From the NCBI GenBank assembly GCA_020466095.1, contig CM035808.1, positions 50,728,485 through 50,792,484 on the forward strand: a stretch of DNA of 64,000 nt, in the 5' to 3' direction. The notes under the pieces were generated by a model. The model was not told the DNA's origin, ran no database searches, and was given only the letters and a program-made list of their open reading frames with translations. Below, piece by piece: positions 1-9,984 of the stretch. The DNA comes from Chlorops oryzae. Lineage: Eukaryota > Arthropoda > Insecta > Diptera > Chloropidae. The first letter of the stretch is position 1, and every line of letters begins with the position of its first letter. Position numbers and translations under genes: made by a program.

Positions 1-144
1 ATGAATAAAGTTAATTTTTTTATGTTCAAAATTGAATAAATTTGTTATGTTTCTCAGACAATTTTGTTGTAACAGTTATATTTTTCAATATATAGGCATT
101 TAAATGAAGATTTAACAGGTGGGCCATTTTGAGTGGTAGTCACT

Positions 145-421
145 GTACGTTGTATGGGAGTACGTTGTATAGGAGAACGTAGTATGCGAATACGTTGTAT
201 GGGAGTACGTTGTATAGGAGTACGTAGTATGCGAATACGTTGTATGGGAGTACGTTGTATAGGAGTACGTAGTATGAGAATTCGTTGTATGGGAGTATGT
301 TCTATGAGAGTACGTTGTATGGGAGTACGTTCTATTAGAGTACGTAGCATGAGAATACGTTGTATGGGAGTACGTTGTATAGGAGTACGTTGTATGGGAG
401 TACGTTGTATGGGAGTACGTA
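145..421 (+). repeat. 15-bp minisatellite, first part
   Basis: Tandem units close to TACGTTGTATGGGAG run without a break. Variant units are arranged in a 45-bp higher-order pattern (GGGAG unit, AGGAG unit, then a TAGTATGCGAA unit) that repeats about three times. Because 15 is a multiple of 3, several frames on both strands stay open; these are repeat artefacts, not genes. The array continues at 1384-1545 after an inserted element. Confidence 0.95.
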
Positions 422-660
422 CCCTGTAGTAAACGAGCGGTCAGTTTGCAAAATAGGACCCACCTTAGGTGAGACTGTTAGCAACTAGACCATAAAAACT
501 ATGGAGCACGTCTAACCTAAGGTCGACCTCTATAGGTCTCACCGCTGACTGTTCCTTAAGAGATCGAGGGGCGGTGAGTTCATTTTTTTGCGTACTCTTT
601 CTGTCCGCTTGTTGTTGTCTGCTTTAAGTTCGCATTCTGATCGACGTACCGTCAAGAGTT

Positions 661-741
661 GATTAGCGTAAAGGGTAAGACTCTCGCTCAGCAACTACGC
701 AGGTCGAGGTTCGATCCCTGGCTCGGTTGGACATTTTTTTT
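661..741 (+). other. tRNA-like Pol III promoter module
   Basis: An A-box-like TAGCGTAAAGG at 664-674 is followed about 34 bp later by a good B-box, GGTTCGATCCC, at 708-718. A run of eight T (734-741) could end Pol III transcription. The arms do not fold into a convincing cloverleaf, so this is a tRNA-derived SINE head or decayed tRNA rather than a working tRNA gene. Confidence 0.45.
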
Positions 742-984
742 CTTCTCTATTGCCTAGAGTTTTTTTTATGCTCATATTTTAATGAATTTTTTTTATTAGT
801 TAATTTTGAAAAAAATTTTTTCTTTAATATGTAAGTATTTTCTCATATTTAAATTTTTTTTTTAAAGTACTTATTTATTTTTCAATTGAAAATTTTTTTG
901 CTATGAAAATTTCTATTTTATTTCACAACAACTTGAGCACCCAAAAACTCAAGTCAGCATTTTGATCAACATATTAAATTTCCT

Positions 985-1050
985 TGTTTAGCGAATGGTT
1001 AAGACGCTGACTTACCAACCCAGAGATCAGCGGTTCGAGGTTCGTTCGAG
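985..1050 (+). other. second tRNA-like module
   Basis: TTAGCGAATGG resembles an A-box, and GGTTCGAGGTT at 1032-1042 resembles a B-box. Between them CGCTGA and TCAGCG can pair. The general layout matches the modules at 661 and 27485. An A-rich tract follows. Probably SINE-derived; no mature tRNA is claimed. Confidence 0.35.
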
Positions 1051-1383
1051 ACGAGAAAATTAAAAAAACATAACTAATGTTTAAACAAAAAGATTTAAAA
1101 AATAAAAACAAAAAATAAATAAAATAAAAACAAGAAAAAAAAAATAAATAAAAAAAAATTAAAATTTTTTTCCCATAAATTAACAAAATCGTCAATTGAC
1201 CTCCAACTCACCCAAAACGTCTCACCATGGGTGAGTCTTACATGCACTACTCTCTTTCTAATGTAGGCCCCATGTTAAAGAGGTGAGTTGAATGCATGTA
1301 AGAGTAAATTATGTCGGGACTAGTTGTAGTCTTTTAGAGGTTAACCATAGGTGAGTAGGGGGTGAGTCTCAATTACTGCAGGG

Positions 1384-1545
1384 TAGTATGAGAATACGTT
1401 GTATGGGAGTACGTTGTATAGGAGTACGTAGTATGCGAATACGTTGTATGGGAGTATGTTCTATGAGAGTACGTTGTATGGGAGTACGTTCTATTAGAGT
1501 ACGTAGTATGAGAATACGTTCTATGACAGTACGTTACCTTGCGAT
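1384..1545 (+). repeat. 15-bp minisatellite, second part
   Basis: Same 15-bp unit and same order of variant units as the first part; for example the run at 1438-1524 nearly repeats 281-355. It joins the first part directly once the element at 422-1383 is removed. Confidence 0.93.
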
Positions 1546-2150
1546 ACGATGCGCGGTGACTTTCCAGCTGAAGAGGCACATTAGCGTGCATATGGAGACG
1601 TAGTTTTAGTTAACTGTTCGGTACGAATCGATATCTGATTTTGTGTTCATACATCGATAGCTTTGCACGGTAGCTGTTGCTACATCCATTTCAAGTATTA
1701 CAGTATGGGAAAGCCTGTCAAAATGCTATATGGCTCCAAATGGTGTGGTGAAGTTGAGTAAAAATCAGCTGACTGTCAAAAATAAGTCGAAGAATTTGCG
1801 ATTTTTAAACATGCCGTAACTTAATATTTTGGACCTTTTTTAAGTAAAATTGAAGTTGCAAACAACAAAGTAGAGATGCTCTTTCATTTTAGAGTACATT
1901 TGAGTATCTGCGATCCCCGCAAATCAGTATTCAATATTGCATTTAAATTGAACGACTTCGTCAGCGATGCACAAATACTCTAAGCGCAAAGCTTTTATCG
2001 ATACTGAACCGAGTACTCAAAAGATATTTAAAACTTAATAAAACCAAATAAAAAGCAAGATAATTCGACATAAAAGGAATTTATATATTTTTAAAATTCA
2101 TGTTTCAAAATGAAAAAAGTAAGGGTTTATAGTAAAGCGAACCAAACCAT
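1546..2150. other. no gene recognised
   Basis: AT-rich non-coding sequence. Two DRE-like ATCGATA/ATCGATAG motifs occur at about 1628 and 1655, which in flies can mark promoters, but no downstream exon was recognised. Only very short open frames are present. Confidence 0.5.
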
Positions 2151-2600
2151 AGTATACCCTACATATATAAACAGCTATATATGTTTTAATCGGGGGCTAA
2201 AACAAAGCTCAAATTCCTCATTTCACAAAAATGTGTCGAAAGATTGTGACTTTACACAATTCAGATGATTTTTGAGGCAGACTCTAACGCTGGAGGTACC
2301 CCTAAAAATCGGCCGATTAAATCAATTTTTGTAGAGGATGTCAACGATTACAAAATAAGTATGTATTTATGCCGTCTTTGTTTCAAGCGCCATCTGAATT
2401 TTGGGTGTAAAATTCAATTTTCGAATAACGCCTTTTGGCGCGGCCACTTTTCTATATTTGGAATCTACATTTTATGCCCTTAACTAAGCCCAAATAAATA
2501 ATTCCACTATGTATTTCAAAAAATTTTGGTTTTAGGGCAGAATTTATGATTTTTATAAAAAACCCTACAACGAAGGGATACCTTTGAAAATCAGACAGAC
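2150..2600 (+). repeat. dispersed repeat (TGGAGGTACCCCTAAAAAT family)
   Basis: Contains a block at about 2270-2310 (CAGACTCTAACGCTGGAGG and following) that recurs twice in the element at 51661-52506 (about 51965 and 52210). The downstream part also aligns loosely with those copies. It is non-coding and appears to be one member of an interspersed family in this genome. Confidence 0.6.
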
Positions 2601-3160
2601 AGAAAGTCTCTTTTCTAAAAGCTAAACGTTCAAATTGTAGTCGGTTACTATTTTCACCATCGATTTGCACTATTGACTCGTTCCATTTGGCACCATCTGT
2701 TCTCCATGGATGCCACACTCACGTCTAAATTAAACAAGACTAAAAGCTCGGAAATTAATTTTTTGTAGTGCGTGAATTTTTCTAATACAAAAAAGAAAAA
2801 AGAAATGTTAAAAGAAATTCTACAGTTTAAAATGGTAAAATCATTCTAAAAAAAACTATATAATATCTGATTTTCTCCGGTTATAAATGAAAAAAAAAAA
2901 TCCCTAAATAAAAAACTAACTGCTTGTACGTGCCCAATTTCTAGAGACGACAACAATGCCCAAAGAGGCATCGTGGTGGATTGCCTGGTATGCCGTGTGG
3001 TTGTTGTTGCCTTTGGTGAATTGCCTATTAGCTTTGTTGAATTGCCTATTAGCTCGTTTCTCATACTGTAATACTTGATCCATTTGTTTGGATCACAAAC
3101 GAAGACTCATTTCATTTAAGTACCTTGACCGGTTTAAACACTAAATCCAAGCCGTCGGAA
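2601..3160. other. no gene recognised; upstream of HACD-like exon
   Basis: No convincing coding sequence. GAATTGCCTATTAGCT occurs twice at about 3017-3056. If the exon at 3161 is the start of a live gene, its promoter would lie here, but no core promoter element stands out. Confidence 0.4.
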
Positions 3161-3301
3161 ATGGCAGCACCTAAAGAAAGCAGCAATCGAAGCAAAGAGC
3201 AAAGTCCGATGGTCAAAGTTTACCTTTTCCTATATAATGCTGTCCAAGTAGTCGGCTGGAGTTACATCTTATATCAATTGCCGAACTACTTTCGAAGTTT
3301 T
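3161..3301 (+). CDS. HACD-like N-terminal exon (partial)
   Basis: From an ATG at 3161 the frame gives a short polar leader and then a segment ending VYLFLYNAVQVVGWSYILYQ. This resembles the first membrane segment of insect very-long-chain 3-hydroxyacyl-CoA dehydratases (HACD/PTPLA family), ER membrane enzymes that remove water in fatty-acid elongation. The family is about 220-290 residues with several membrane helices; only the first ~47 residues are here. After the NYF residues the frame runs into a 26-bp tandem repeat and loses similarity. I see no further HACD exons downstream, so this is either exon 1 of a gene with very distant exons or a broken fragment. The catalytic Tyr/Glu region is absent. 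Confidence 0.55.
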
Positions 3302-3316
3302 TGTTGGAAAAGTTTT

Positions 3317-3417
3317 GGCAGAAAAAATTCAAGACCTAAGAAGGCAGAAAAAATTCGGAACTTTAGAAGGCAGAAAAAATTCAGAACCTCAGAAGGCAGA
3401 AAAAATTGAGAACCATA
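3317..3417 (+). repeat. 26-bp tandem repeat, four units
   Basis: GGCAGAAAAAATTC starts at 3317, 3343, 3369 and 3394, giving a 25-26 bp period. It directly follows the HACD-like exon and keeps its frame open for another ~35 lysine-rich residues, which are unlikely to be real protein. Confidence 0.85.
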
Positions 3418-3442
3418 TCAAAAAATATATAATAGTGGTAGA

Positions 3443-3801
3443 TATTCATGTAATACCGTAAAGCTTGCAAAACTGACAGTTGAATACTTTTATCTCACAT
3501 GTTGCATGAGCGCTCATAAGCAGCTTGCGTGGAAAGTTTTGAAAAACAGATGATCAAAACTGAAATTTGAGGAAAGTCCAAACAATGCCGAAATTGAGCA
3601 AGAAAACAAAATTTTTAAATAAATATTCAATTTAATATCTTTAAAAAATCTCAAAACAACGAGTCAATGAGTTTATGCGCTTATACGCTCGCTTTGCGCT
3701 ATCTAATCGTAATGCAGAGCGCGTAAAATTATTTTCATAAAAAATTTGACAGTTGGCTTATGAGGGCGCAAAAACATGAGGTTTGCGCTATTACATGAAT
3801 A
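3443..3801. mobile_element. small inverted-repeat element (candidate MITE)
   Basis: TATTCATGTAATA at the left is mirrored by TATTACATGAATA at the right, about 360 bp apart. ACTGTCA/TGACAGT motifs lie just inside. No clear target-site duplication was found, so the limits are tentative. Confidence 0.4.
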
Positions 3802-4125
3802 CCATTAATATGTATAAAAAATATATATTATAAAAAATATATAATATAAAAGTAATATAATATAAATCGAAATAAATTTATTTATGAGTTTGACTTGTAG
3901 GCATCAAGATAACTAGTTATCACTAGGGCAACAGAAAATATTTACGAAAAACAAAAAAAAATTTACTTTATGCAATTCGACATCATAAGAGGCCTATTAT
4001 GATGTCGATTTTAAAATCATAATGAAGCATATTATAACACTAGATTTGAGAAAGTATAAAAAAAAATTTTAAAACAAACAAAAAGCATGGCATACTACCA
4101 GGGTTTGTAATGAATTTCAAAGCGT

Positions 4126-4229
4126 GCAATAATAAATTTCAAAACGTACGCATTTCAAAAAATACAAGGCAAGGTGTGCAATAATAAATTTCAAAACGCA
4201 CGCATTTCAAAAAATACAAGGCTGCGCCT
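4126..4229 (+). repeat. 52-bp tandem duplication
   Basis: A segment beginning GCAATAATAAATTTCAAAAC occurs at 4126 and again at 4178, nearly identical. The sequence just after it (GGCTGCGCCTCGTTTTACAA) recurs in reverse at about 21920, so this block belongs to a dispersed family. Confidence 0.8.
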
Positions 4230-4729
4230 CGTTTTACAACATTTACCACTGGTGCAAAAAAGAGAAAATTTTTCTCCGCAGTAGGCGTTTGATTTGATGA
4301 AAGGTTTTTCGTTTCTAATTGCTTTTCGTCCTATGGTTCTGATCGGTCCAAAATTTAACCAAAATAACGTGCATCTATTTTTAATGAAGGATTTGATATC
4401 GGTCATTCGATGGCGGATTTACCGAATAGTCAACATATGCCTAGGGCGGCAAATTTTCGGGTGAAATTTCTGGTCGTCAATAAAAGAAGAGCGAAAATTG
4501 GGCTGTTGTCTGAGGCGGCAAAATCGAACTGCCTTGGGTGGCAAGTTGTCCAATCCGCCCTTGCACATTCGTTTTTGAGCACAATTAATTTTTTTTTTTT
4601 TTTTTTTTTGGAGAGCACCAATCGATATCATCCAACTTCAATGGAACTTGGAGTTGCAAACTTTAAGGCTAAAACAAAAGAAGTTTCCTAGATGGGACCT
4701 CCACTTAATACTTTTTTATTTATTTTCAC

Positions 4730-6883
4730 CTACACCACAAATTTTAAAAATTTCTTATTCCTCAAATTATTAATTACATCATTTCTATTAAAATTTCCCA
4801 GGTCCAAATATGAATTCAAATTGTTCAAAAGTAGCACAGTTTTTTGAGATATTCCAAGATAACTTTTTTTCGGTTATTGAAAAAGATAACCTCACTTTGT
4901 ATGTCATATCTCCGGTACTTGTTAACCTTGTTTTTTATTTTTTTGAAACCGAATGGAAAGGAATTAAATTATCTCTTCTATAGTGAAAAAGTTTATTTAA
5001 TTTGCTTAAAACCAAAAAAAAGTTATTCTTTATTCAAAGTATATAATTTGTGTAAAATACTCGTCATGTTTTGCTATTTACCAACTTTCACATATATTTT
5101 TTTTTACAAAAAACTAAATTATCCTCTAAATTTCCCCTTGCAGATCGATTGCTTGTAGCAAAAAAATTTAGAATCTTTCGATCAAAAATTGGTTGGAAAA
5201 TTTACTGAGTTATTTGGAATTTACAAAAAAAAAAGCCGTTTTTTTATTCATTGCAATATTTTCAAACTTCTCCTTGATTCACGTGGAAGAATGTTGAGTA
5301 AATAAACTAAAAATTTTTTTGATGATTTTTTTTTTGCGGTTTTTCGTTATTTTTTGTTTTCTCGGACAAGAAACCAACAAAAATCTCCCATCATCGCTTC
5401 GTTCCAAACCCTTGGTAGCGCGATGCCATTTGTTTGATCTCTTGATGAAAATGCTCACCATGGTTCGTCACTTTCATCACCAAAGATTATTTGCGAAAAA
5501 AATCCAAATGCGAATGTAGGAAGTGTATTTTTTAAGACTTATTTGCGCCTGTTTTGAAAAAAAGTTTATGCATTTAATTAAAAAAGTAAAATAGATCAAA
5601 TTTCGAAAATTTCACCTATTTTCTCATAGTTGCTTAACAAATTTGCTACGACTTCCTTATAATCCGGGTTTTTTAAGTTTCCTAAGAAACCAGAGCAAAC
5701 AGCACGAATCGATTAAAATGCGTTCAACTCATCCGCAGATAGTGTCGAACTAAATTTTGGTGTCCTTACAGATTTTTTCAAATTTGTGGGCCCACAAATA
5801 CACCTTCTTTTATTTTTTGGCATTTGATAAATTCGGAAAACTATTTTTTAAGTGCTCAAATGCCTCGAATGTTATCGTTCCTTTGCAGAGCTTTTACAAA
5901 ATTTTTAAATAGCCCGAGTTTGATGTGTAGTGGTGGCAGTATAATTTTGTCTTTAGCGACAAGTGGTTTGAATTGCACGTTGTCTTGTCCCACTTTTGAA
6001 CACAGTCTTTTCGGCCAATCTTGACGGGCAAAGTGTTCGCTCCTTGAACGACTGTCCCCCTTTGCACAGAAAGCAGCAGTACTTTGTGTATCGTTGTTGT
6101 AGACCTGTTAGCATAGCTACTACTTTTAGGTCTGCACAAATTTTCCAGCAATGCTGTTTGTAATTTAAAACTTTTAGAAATTTTTTTCCATTGACCATAA
6201 GTCTCCTTCATGTCAACGGCATGTGCCACTGGAACTGATGGCTTTTTATTTACCTTGGTGCAATAAAACAGCCTTTAAGCTCAACTTGCTGCTATCGATA
6301 AACAACCGCCATTCAGCTCGATCATGTGATTCACCGAATTCTTTAAACAAACCATTTATGTCATGACACGGCTTTTTTTTCGTAAAATTCCAAATAACTC
6401 AGTCAATTTTCCACCAATTTTGATCGAAAGATTTCCAAATTTTTTTGCTACAAAACAAGCAATCGATCTGCAAGGCGAAATTTAGAGGATAATTTAGTTT
6501 TTGTAAAAAAAAAAATATATGTGAAAGTTGGTAAATAGCAAAACATGACGAATATTTACACAAATTATATACTTTGAATAAGAATAGCTTTTTTTTTGGT
6601 TTAAGCAAAATTAAATAACTTTTTCACTATAGAAGAGATAATTTAATTCTCTTTCATTCGGTTTTCAAAAAAAATAAAACCAAGTTAAACAAGTACCCGA
6701 GATTATGACATACAAATTGGGGTTATCTTTTTCTATAACCGAAAAAAAACAGTTATTTTGGAATATCTAAAAAACTGTTCTTACTTTTGAACAATTTAAC
6801 TTCATATTTTGGAACTCAGTGGGAAAATTTTTACCTAGAAAGGGATGTTATAATATGTTGAGGATATTTTTTTTGTGGTGTAG
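4730..6883 (-). mobile_element. long-inverted-repeat element carrying one degenerate gene
   Basis: Two arms of roughly 510 bp are inverted copies: 4730-5238 and 6368-6883, starting CTACACCACAAA. They diverge by scattered substitutions and small indels. The interior is filled almost exactly by one decayed protein-coding sequence on the - strand. Long arms plus a single gene are what one expects of a complete DNA transposon, so the arms probably belong to the gene. It lies inside the element at 3921-7302. Confidence 0.7.
5279..6368 (-). pseudogene. unclassified TE-linked protein, degenerate
   Basis: Read on the - strand with frame changes, the region shows blocks that I recognise from a family of uncharacterised insect proteins found in many copies: EWRLFIDSSKLSLKAVLLH near 6300, VAHAVDMKETYG near 6220, ICADLKVVAMLTGLQ and YTKYCCFLC near 6120, an LHIKLG-like block near 5910, and HSHLDFF with a downstream RYQG near 5430-5500. 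At least three frameshifts and stops break it. The Cys pair in the CCFLC block suggests a metal-binding fold. I do not know its catalytic residues; multi-copy distribution and placement between long inverted repeats suggest a transposase. The mapping to the family is from memory and needs a search. Confidence 0.55.
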
Positions 6884-7504
6884 TGTTATTTGTCCGTGAA
6901 AGAAGCGTTTGTTGTGCAGGCATGGACGTAAAATATAGCAAAAGCTTAAGCCTATTTAAGTGCTCTACGGTCCAGTTAATATTATAAAGTAAAAAATTTT
7001 TAACTAAAATCTTTAGTCTATTTTATTGCAATGAATTAATAACATAATTTTTGGCATAATATGCAAAAATGCGTTTCCGAAAGAATGTTCGGGTTCCTTC
7101 AATTTCGGGCATCACAAAAAATTGTGGCTAGTTTGGAGAAGTCTAAATTATTTTAAATTTCAAGTGAAAAATTCTATGAAGACATGATTGATTTTTTAGA
7201 AAATATTTGATATACTTATTTGAGAAAAGTAAAAAATAATTTTCAAATATTTTTCAAAAAAAAATTTTTTTATGTATATAAATATTTTCTGTTGCCCTAG
7301 TGATAACCTTTGCTTAAAAATGTTCAAAATACGGAGTTCCTTTATATTCATTTATATTATTCTTTTTCATATTAACTTGGATTGCGATCCAGAAATTTTG
7401 AATCGCTTTTTCTATTTCCGACCAAGCCGTTGGTTCGCATAAGACATTGCGAGTATGCAGCCATGTTTTTTTTTTTTTTCATTTAATTCAATGACAGAAA
7501 AAAG

Positions 7505-8438
7505 CATACAATACTACAAGCGACACTTCCCAAAATCACTTAGACGGGTGAGGGGAGCTTGTACAAACCGACTTTGCCCATTCACAATCTGAATTTGCTC
7601 ACAGTTAATACATTCACATTAAATAAACTGACTTTCACCACGATTTGTGTACAGATGAACACACACATCGACATTACAATCTGACTTTCAACACAGCAGA
7701 GCTCAATGCTTATTACCCTCTAGGAAGTGCCCCGGAAGCAACTAGTACTTTCACCCAAACTAAAAAACTAGTGCAAAGGGGGGTAGAGCTTCGTATAAAG
7801 CTCCGACTAGTATTGCCATGGAAAAATGGTTTTTTCGTGTCAGTAATAAGAGTTGCCATTATATAGTTGTTGCAAAGGCGTTGGTGCTCCGAAATTAAAA
7901 AAAAAATCTATCTTTATATATTACAAATATTTTTGTAAATAAAAAAAACACGAAAAATAATTCGGTGTCTTTTAAATATTGCGTATTGGAGGCTCAAAAA
8001 ATTTTTGAACAAAAATAACCAAAAAACCACATATTGTGGTCAATAATCTTTCAAAGGAAGTAGTGTTTTACTATACCCAATTTACGCAATTGGTTCCCAA
8101 ATCACTAAAAAAGCGTTAGTTTCAAGTGTACAATTAGTGATTTTTAGCCCACACGGCAATGTTAATTTTGTACAGAGTAATACATAACCAGGGGTAAATA
8201 TAAAGAAGAAACCAGTGCTGGTGGAATTAGAACTAGTTAAAAACGCTTAGAGCTTAACTACTCATACTTCCTGCAGGGCTGTTTGAACAGTTCACCACAG
8301 CATTCGTTGACAAAAACTCTATCTTTTTCAGTCGCACTCATGCAAAATGTTTCCCGTTGCCTTCACTCCTATACATTCTTATCATACCTACAAGCAAATT
8401 CAAAAAAAATTTGAGAGTGTCGCTTGTAGTATTGTATG
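7505..8438. mobile_element. non-autonomous element with 8-bp duplication
   Basis: The ends are 23-bp inverted repeats beginning CATACAATACTACAAGCG, flanked on both sides by the 8-bp direct repeat GAAAAAAG (7497-7504 and 8439-8446). An 8-bp duplication points to hAT or P-type transposases. The 934-bp interior shows no transposase. It contains a short open frame at 7645-7866 of no recognisable family. Confidence 0.85.
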
Positions 8439-8657
8439 GAAAAAAGCGTTCACGTTCTTTTAAAAAATCATTTTATTCTTGGTTTATTATTTCGTTATTA
8501 TTAGAAGGGCTTGGATTTCGTGTGAAATACCTTCAAGCTGGCAGGAATTAAGATCTCCAACCGCGATGGACCAATGGAGGCTTTCTATTCGCTCTGAATA
8601 AGAGTGCATGAATTTTGTGTATTCTGAATTTAATAATAATAATTGCCCAAATGAGCC

Positions 8658-8722
8658 CGTACTCCCATAGAACTTACTCCCATACAACGTACTCCGATAG
8701 AACGTGCTCCCATAGAACGTTC
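8658..8722 (-). repeat. 15-bp minisatellite remnant, reverse orientation
   Basis: About four units of CGTACTCCCATAGAA type, which is the reverse complement of the minisatellite at 145-421. It sits about 10 bp upstream of the DCAF10-like exon. Confidence 0.85.
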
Positions 8723-8732
8723 ATACATACAT

Positions 8733-9027
8733 AGGTATTATCTCTTCAAAGTGTCTTGACGACAAAGGAAATCCATAGAGTCACAGATGCCCATGCCGAT
8801 TATGTTAACTGTGTTAAGTACGTAAATAGATATGTTGAAATTTTTGAACTTAACCATTATTTGTATTATCATCGATAAGATTCTGGGATAGTCAGGTATT
8901 TGCCACTTGCTCTGATGGTACGACAGTCGCTATTTGGGATTTAAGACAGCTGAAGACGAAAGTCCGAAGCTTACACGGCCACTCAAATTGGGTGAAAAAT
9001 ATCGAGTATTCTCGCAAGAATAACTTG
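8733..9027 (+). CDS. DCAF10: DCAF10-like WD40 fragment, two partial exons
   Basis: Exon 8733-8817 encodes a stretch ending THR-type residues then DAHADYVNCV. A GTACGT donor at 8818 and an AG acceptor at 8879 define a 62-bp intron. Splicing gives VNCVKFWDSQVFATCSDG, then TVAIWDLRQLKTKVRSLHGH and SNWVKNIEYS. This matches a WD40 blade pair of DCAF10/WDR32, a substrate receptor of CUL4-DDB1 ubiquitin ligase: note the DxR box WDLR and the GH dipeptide. After NNL at 9027 similarity stops and a TGA follows, so the copy is truncated. The family is normally about 500 residues; some 80 are here. No other exon was recognised nearby. Likely a gene relic, though distant exons outside the window cannot be excluded. 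Confidence 0.6.
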
Positions 9028-9430
9028 CGAGGAACGTGAAATCGGAATTATTTAATGGATTTATCAAGGCGTATTGAGCAAGGTGATATAACTATTACAA
9101 CAAGAACAACAAATTGAAAACAAACACATTGCTTTGTTATTGCAAAGCGCCCGTTTAGACGTATGGTCAACATCGTTCAACAAATTATCAGATTCCCTTT
9201 TCATGTTTCGTTCGTGTCCACACAGTCAAAATTTGTTTCTATTCAACAAATGCTTCATAATTTTATATTTCGACGTTTCTCTCTTGCGCGTAGGATGGAT
9301 GTTAGAAATGGAAGAAAATAAAATCCTTATGCACCTCTCAAAAAGGATTGATATTCCGAATATATTGAACGCAAATACAACAATGCAAGTTCAAAAAACA
9401 AAAACTATTTAATATTGCTTGGATATGTTT
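9028..9430. other. unrecognised open stretch
   Basis: Two overlapping + frames stay open between about 9116 and 9412 (one of 92 codons from 9134). Neither resembles a family I know. It directly follows the WD40 fragment but does not continue that family. Confidence 0.35.
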
Positions 9431-9984
9431 TTATACCTTTTCCGAAGGAAAGGGTATATTAAGTTTGGCTCGGAGTATGTAACATACCAAAGGAGTCGCG
9501 ATAGATATAGACATATATATATATTCTTGATCAGGCTGACAGGAGGAGTCGATCTAGCCATGTCTGTCTGTATGTCGGTCACACTTTAGTTTTTCGTAAT
9601 TTACTCCTAAGCCATGAAAGATATCATATTGAAATCTGGCATGGACTTGAACCAGGTAAATGTCCGAAAAACTGCATACAAATTTTTTTCGTAGTCCCTT
9701 CTTGGGTCGTGGGAAGTGGTTCAGAAGTTTCAAAAATCACGATTTTTAACGTTTTTCGTGAATAACTTTTTTACTATACATCCCAGCTTATTGAAATTTG
9801 GTGTGTGTATAGATACTATGTAGTCTTAAGCTTTCGCTGAAAAAAAATTGCGACATCGCTATATTTGTGGTCATCATCCTACACATTAGAAAAAAACACT
9901 CTTTCTCTTATTCTCATATCTGTATACAAAATGATTTTTTTTGCTTATTCCGATTGTGTATTTTGCCGCCAAATAAAGTCGTCA
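9430..9984 (+). repeat. dispersed fly repeat with GTCTGTCTGTATGTCGGTC segment
   Basis: Begins with a hairpin-like TACCTTTTCCGAAGGAAAGGGTA and continues with an AGCCATGTCTGTCTGTATG block. This is the style of interspersed non-coding repeat common in flies; a related block occurs at 51190-51450 and 52360-52510. It leads straight into the 100-bp tandem array, a layout seen in Helitron/DINE-like elements, but no Helitron end was identified. Confidence 0.5.

Larger units (their letters stand above)
422..1383. mobile_element. TA-flanked inverted-repeat element inserted in the minisatellite
   Basis: The ends are imperfect inverted repeats, CCCTGTAGTAA on the left and TTACTGCAGGG on the right. They are bounded by a TA direct repeat at 420-421 and 1384-1385. 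Removing the 962 bp restores a normal minisatellite unit, so the boundaries are well supported. The sequence has many GGTGAG/CTCACC motifs clustered near both ends (about 470, 538, 573, 1207, 1221, 1230, 1282, 1350 and 1361), as expected of subterminal transposase-binding repeats. It has no coding potential and carries two tRNA-like modules. The superfamily is not clear: TA duplication suggests the IS630-Tc1 group, but the CCC/GGG ends are unusual for it. Confidence 0.8.
3921..7302. mobile_element. outer DNA transposon with CACTAGGGCAAC ends
   Basis: The left end CACTAGGGCAACAGAAAATA has its reverse complement at 7283-7302. The identity extends 5 bp outward (GTTAT/ATAAC), so the duplication may be AT or the repeat may be longer. 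A CACTA start with a 2-3 bp duplication fits EnSpm/CACTA elements, but no CACTA transposase was recognised. The outer arms (3921-4729 and 6884-7302) are non-coding. A second inverted-repeat element at 4730-6883 sits inside it. Confidence 0.6.

Noticed and set aside
133..429. Open frames with pentapeptide repeats on both strands (also 1373-1603)
   Set aside because: They arise because the minisatellite unit is 15 bp. Frames are open on both strands and no start context, homology or non-repeat part supports a protein.
661..741. Functional tRNA gene
   Set aside because: A- and B-boxes are present but acceptor, D and T stems do not pair properly, and the copy lies inside a transposon.
3301..3409. 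Lysine-rich C-terminal extension of the HACD-like protein
   Set aside because: It is the translation of a 26-bp tandem repeat; HACD proteins continue with a second membrane segment instead.
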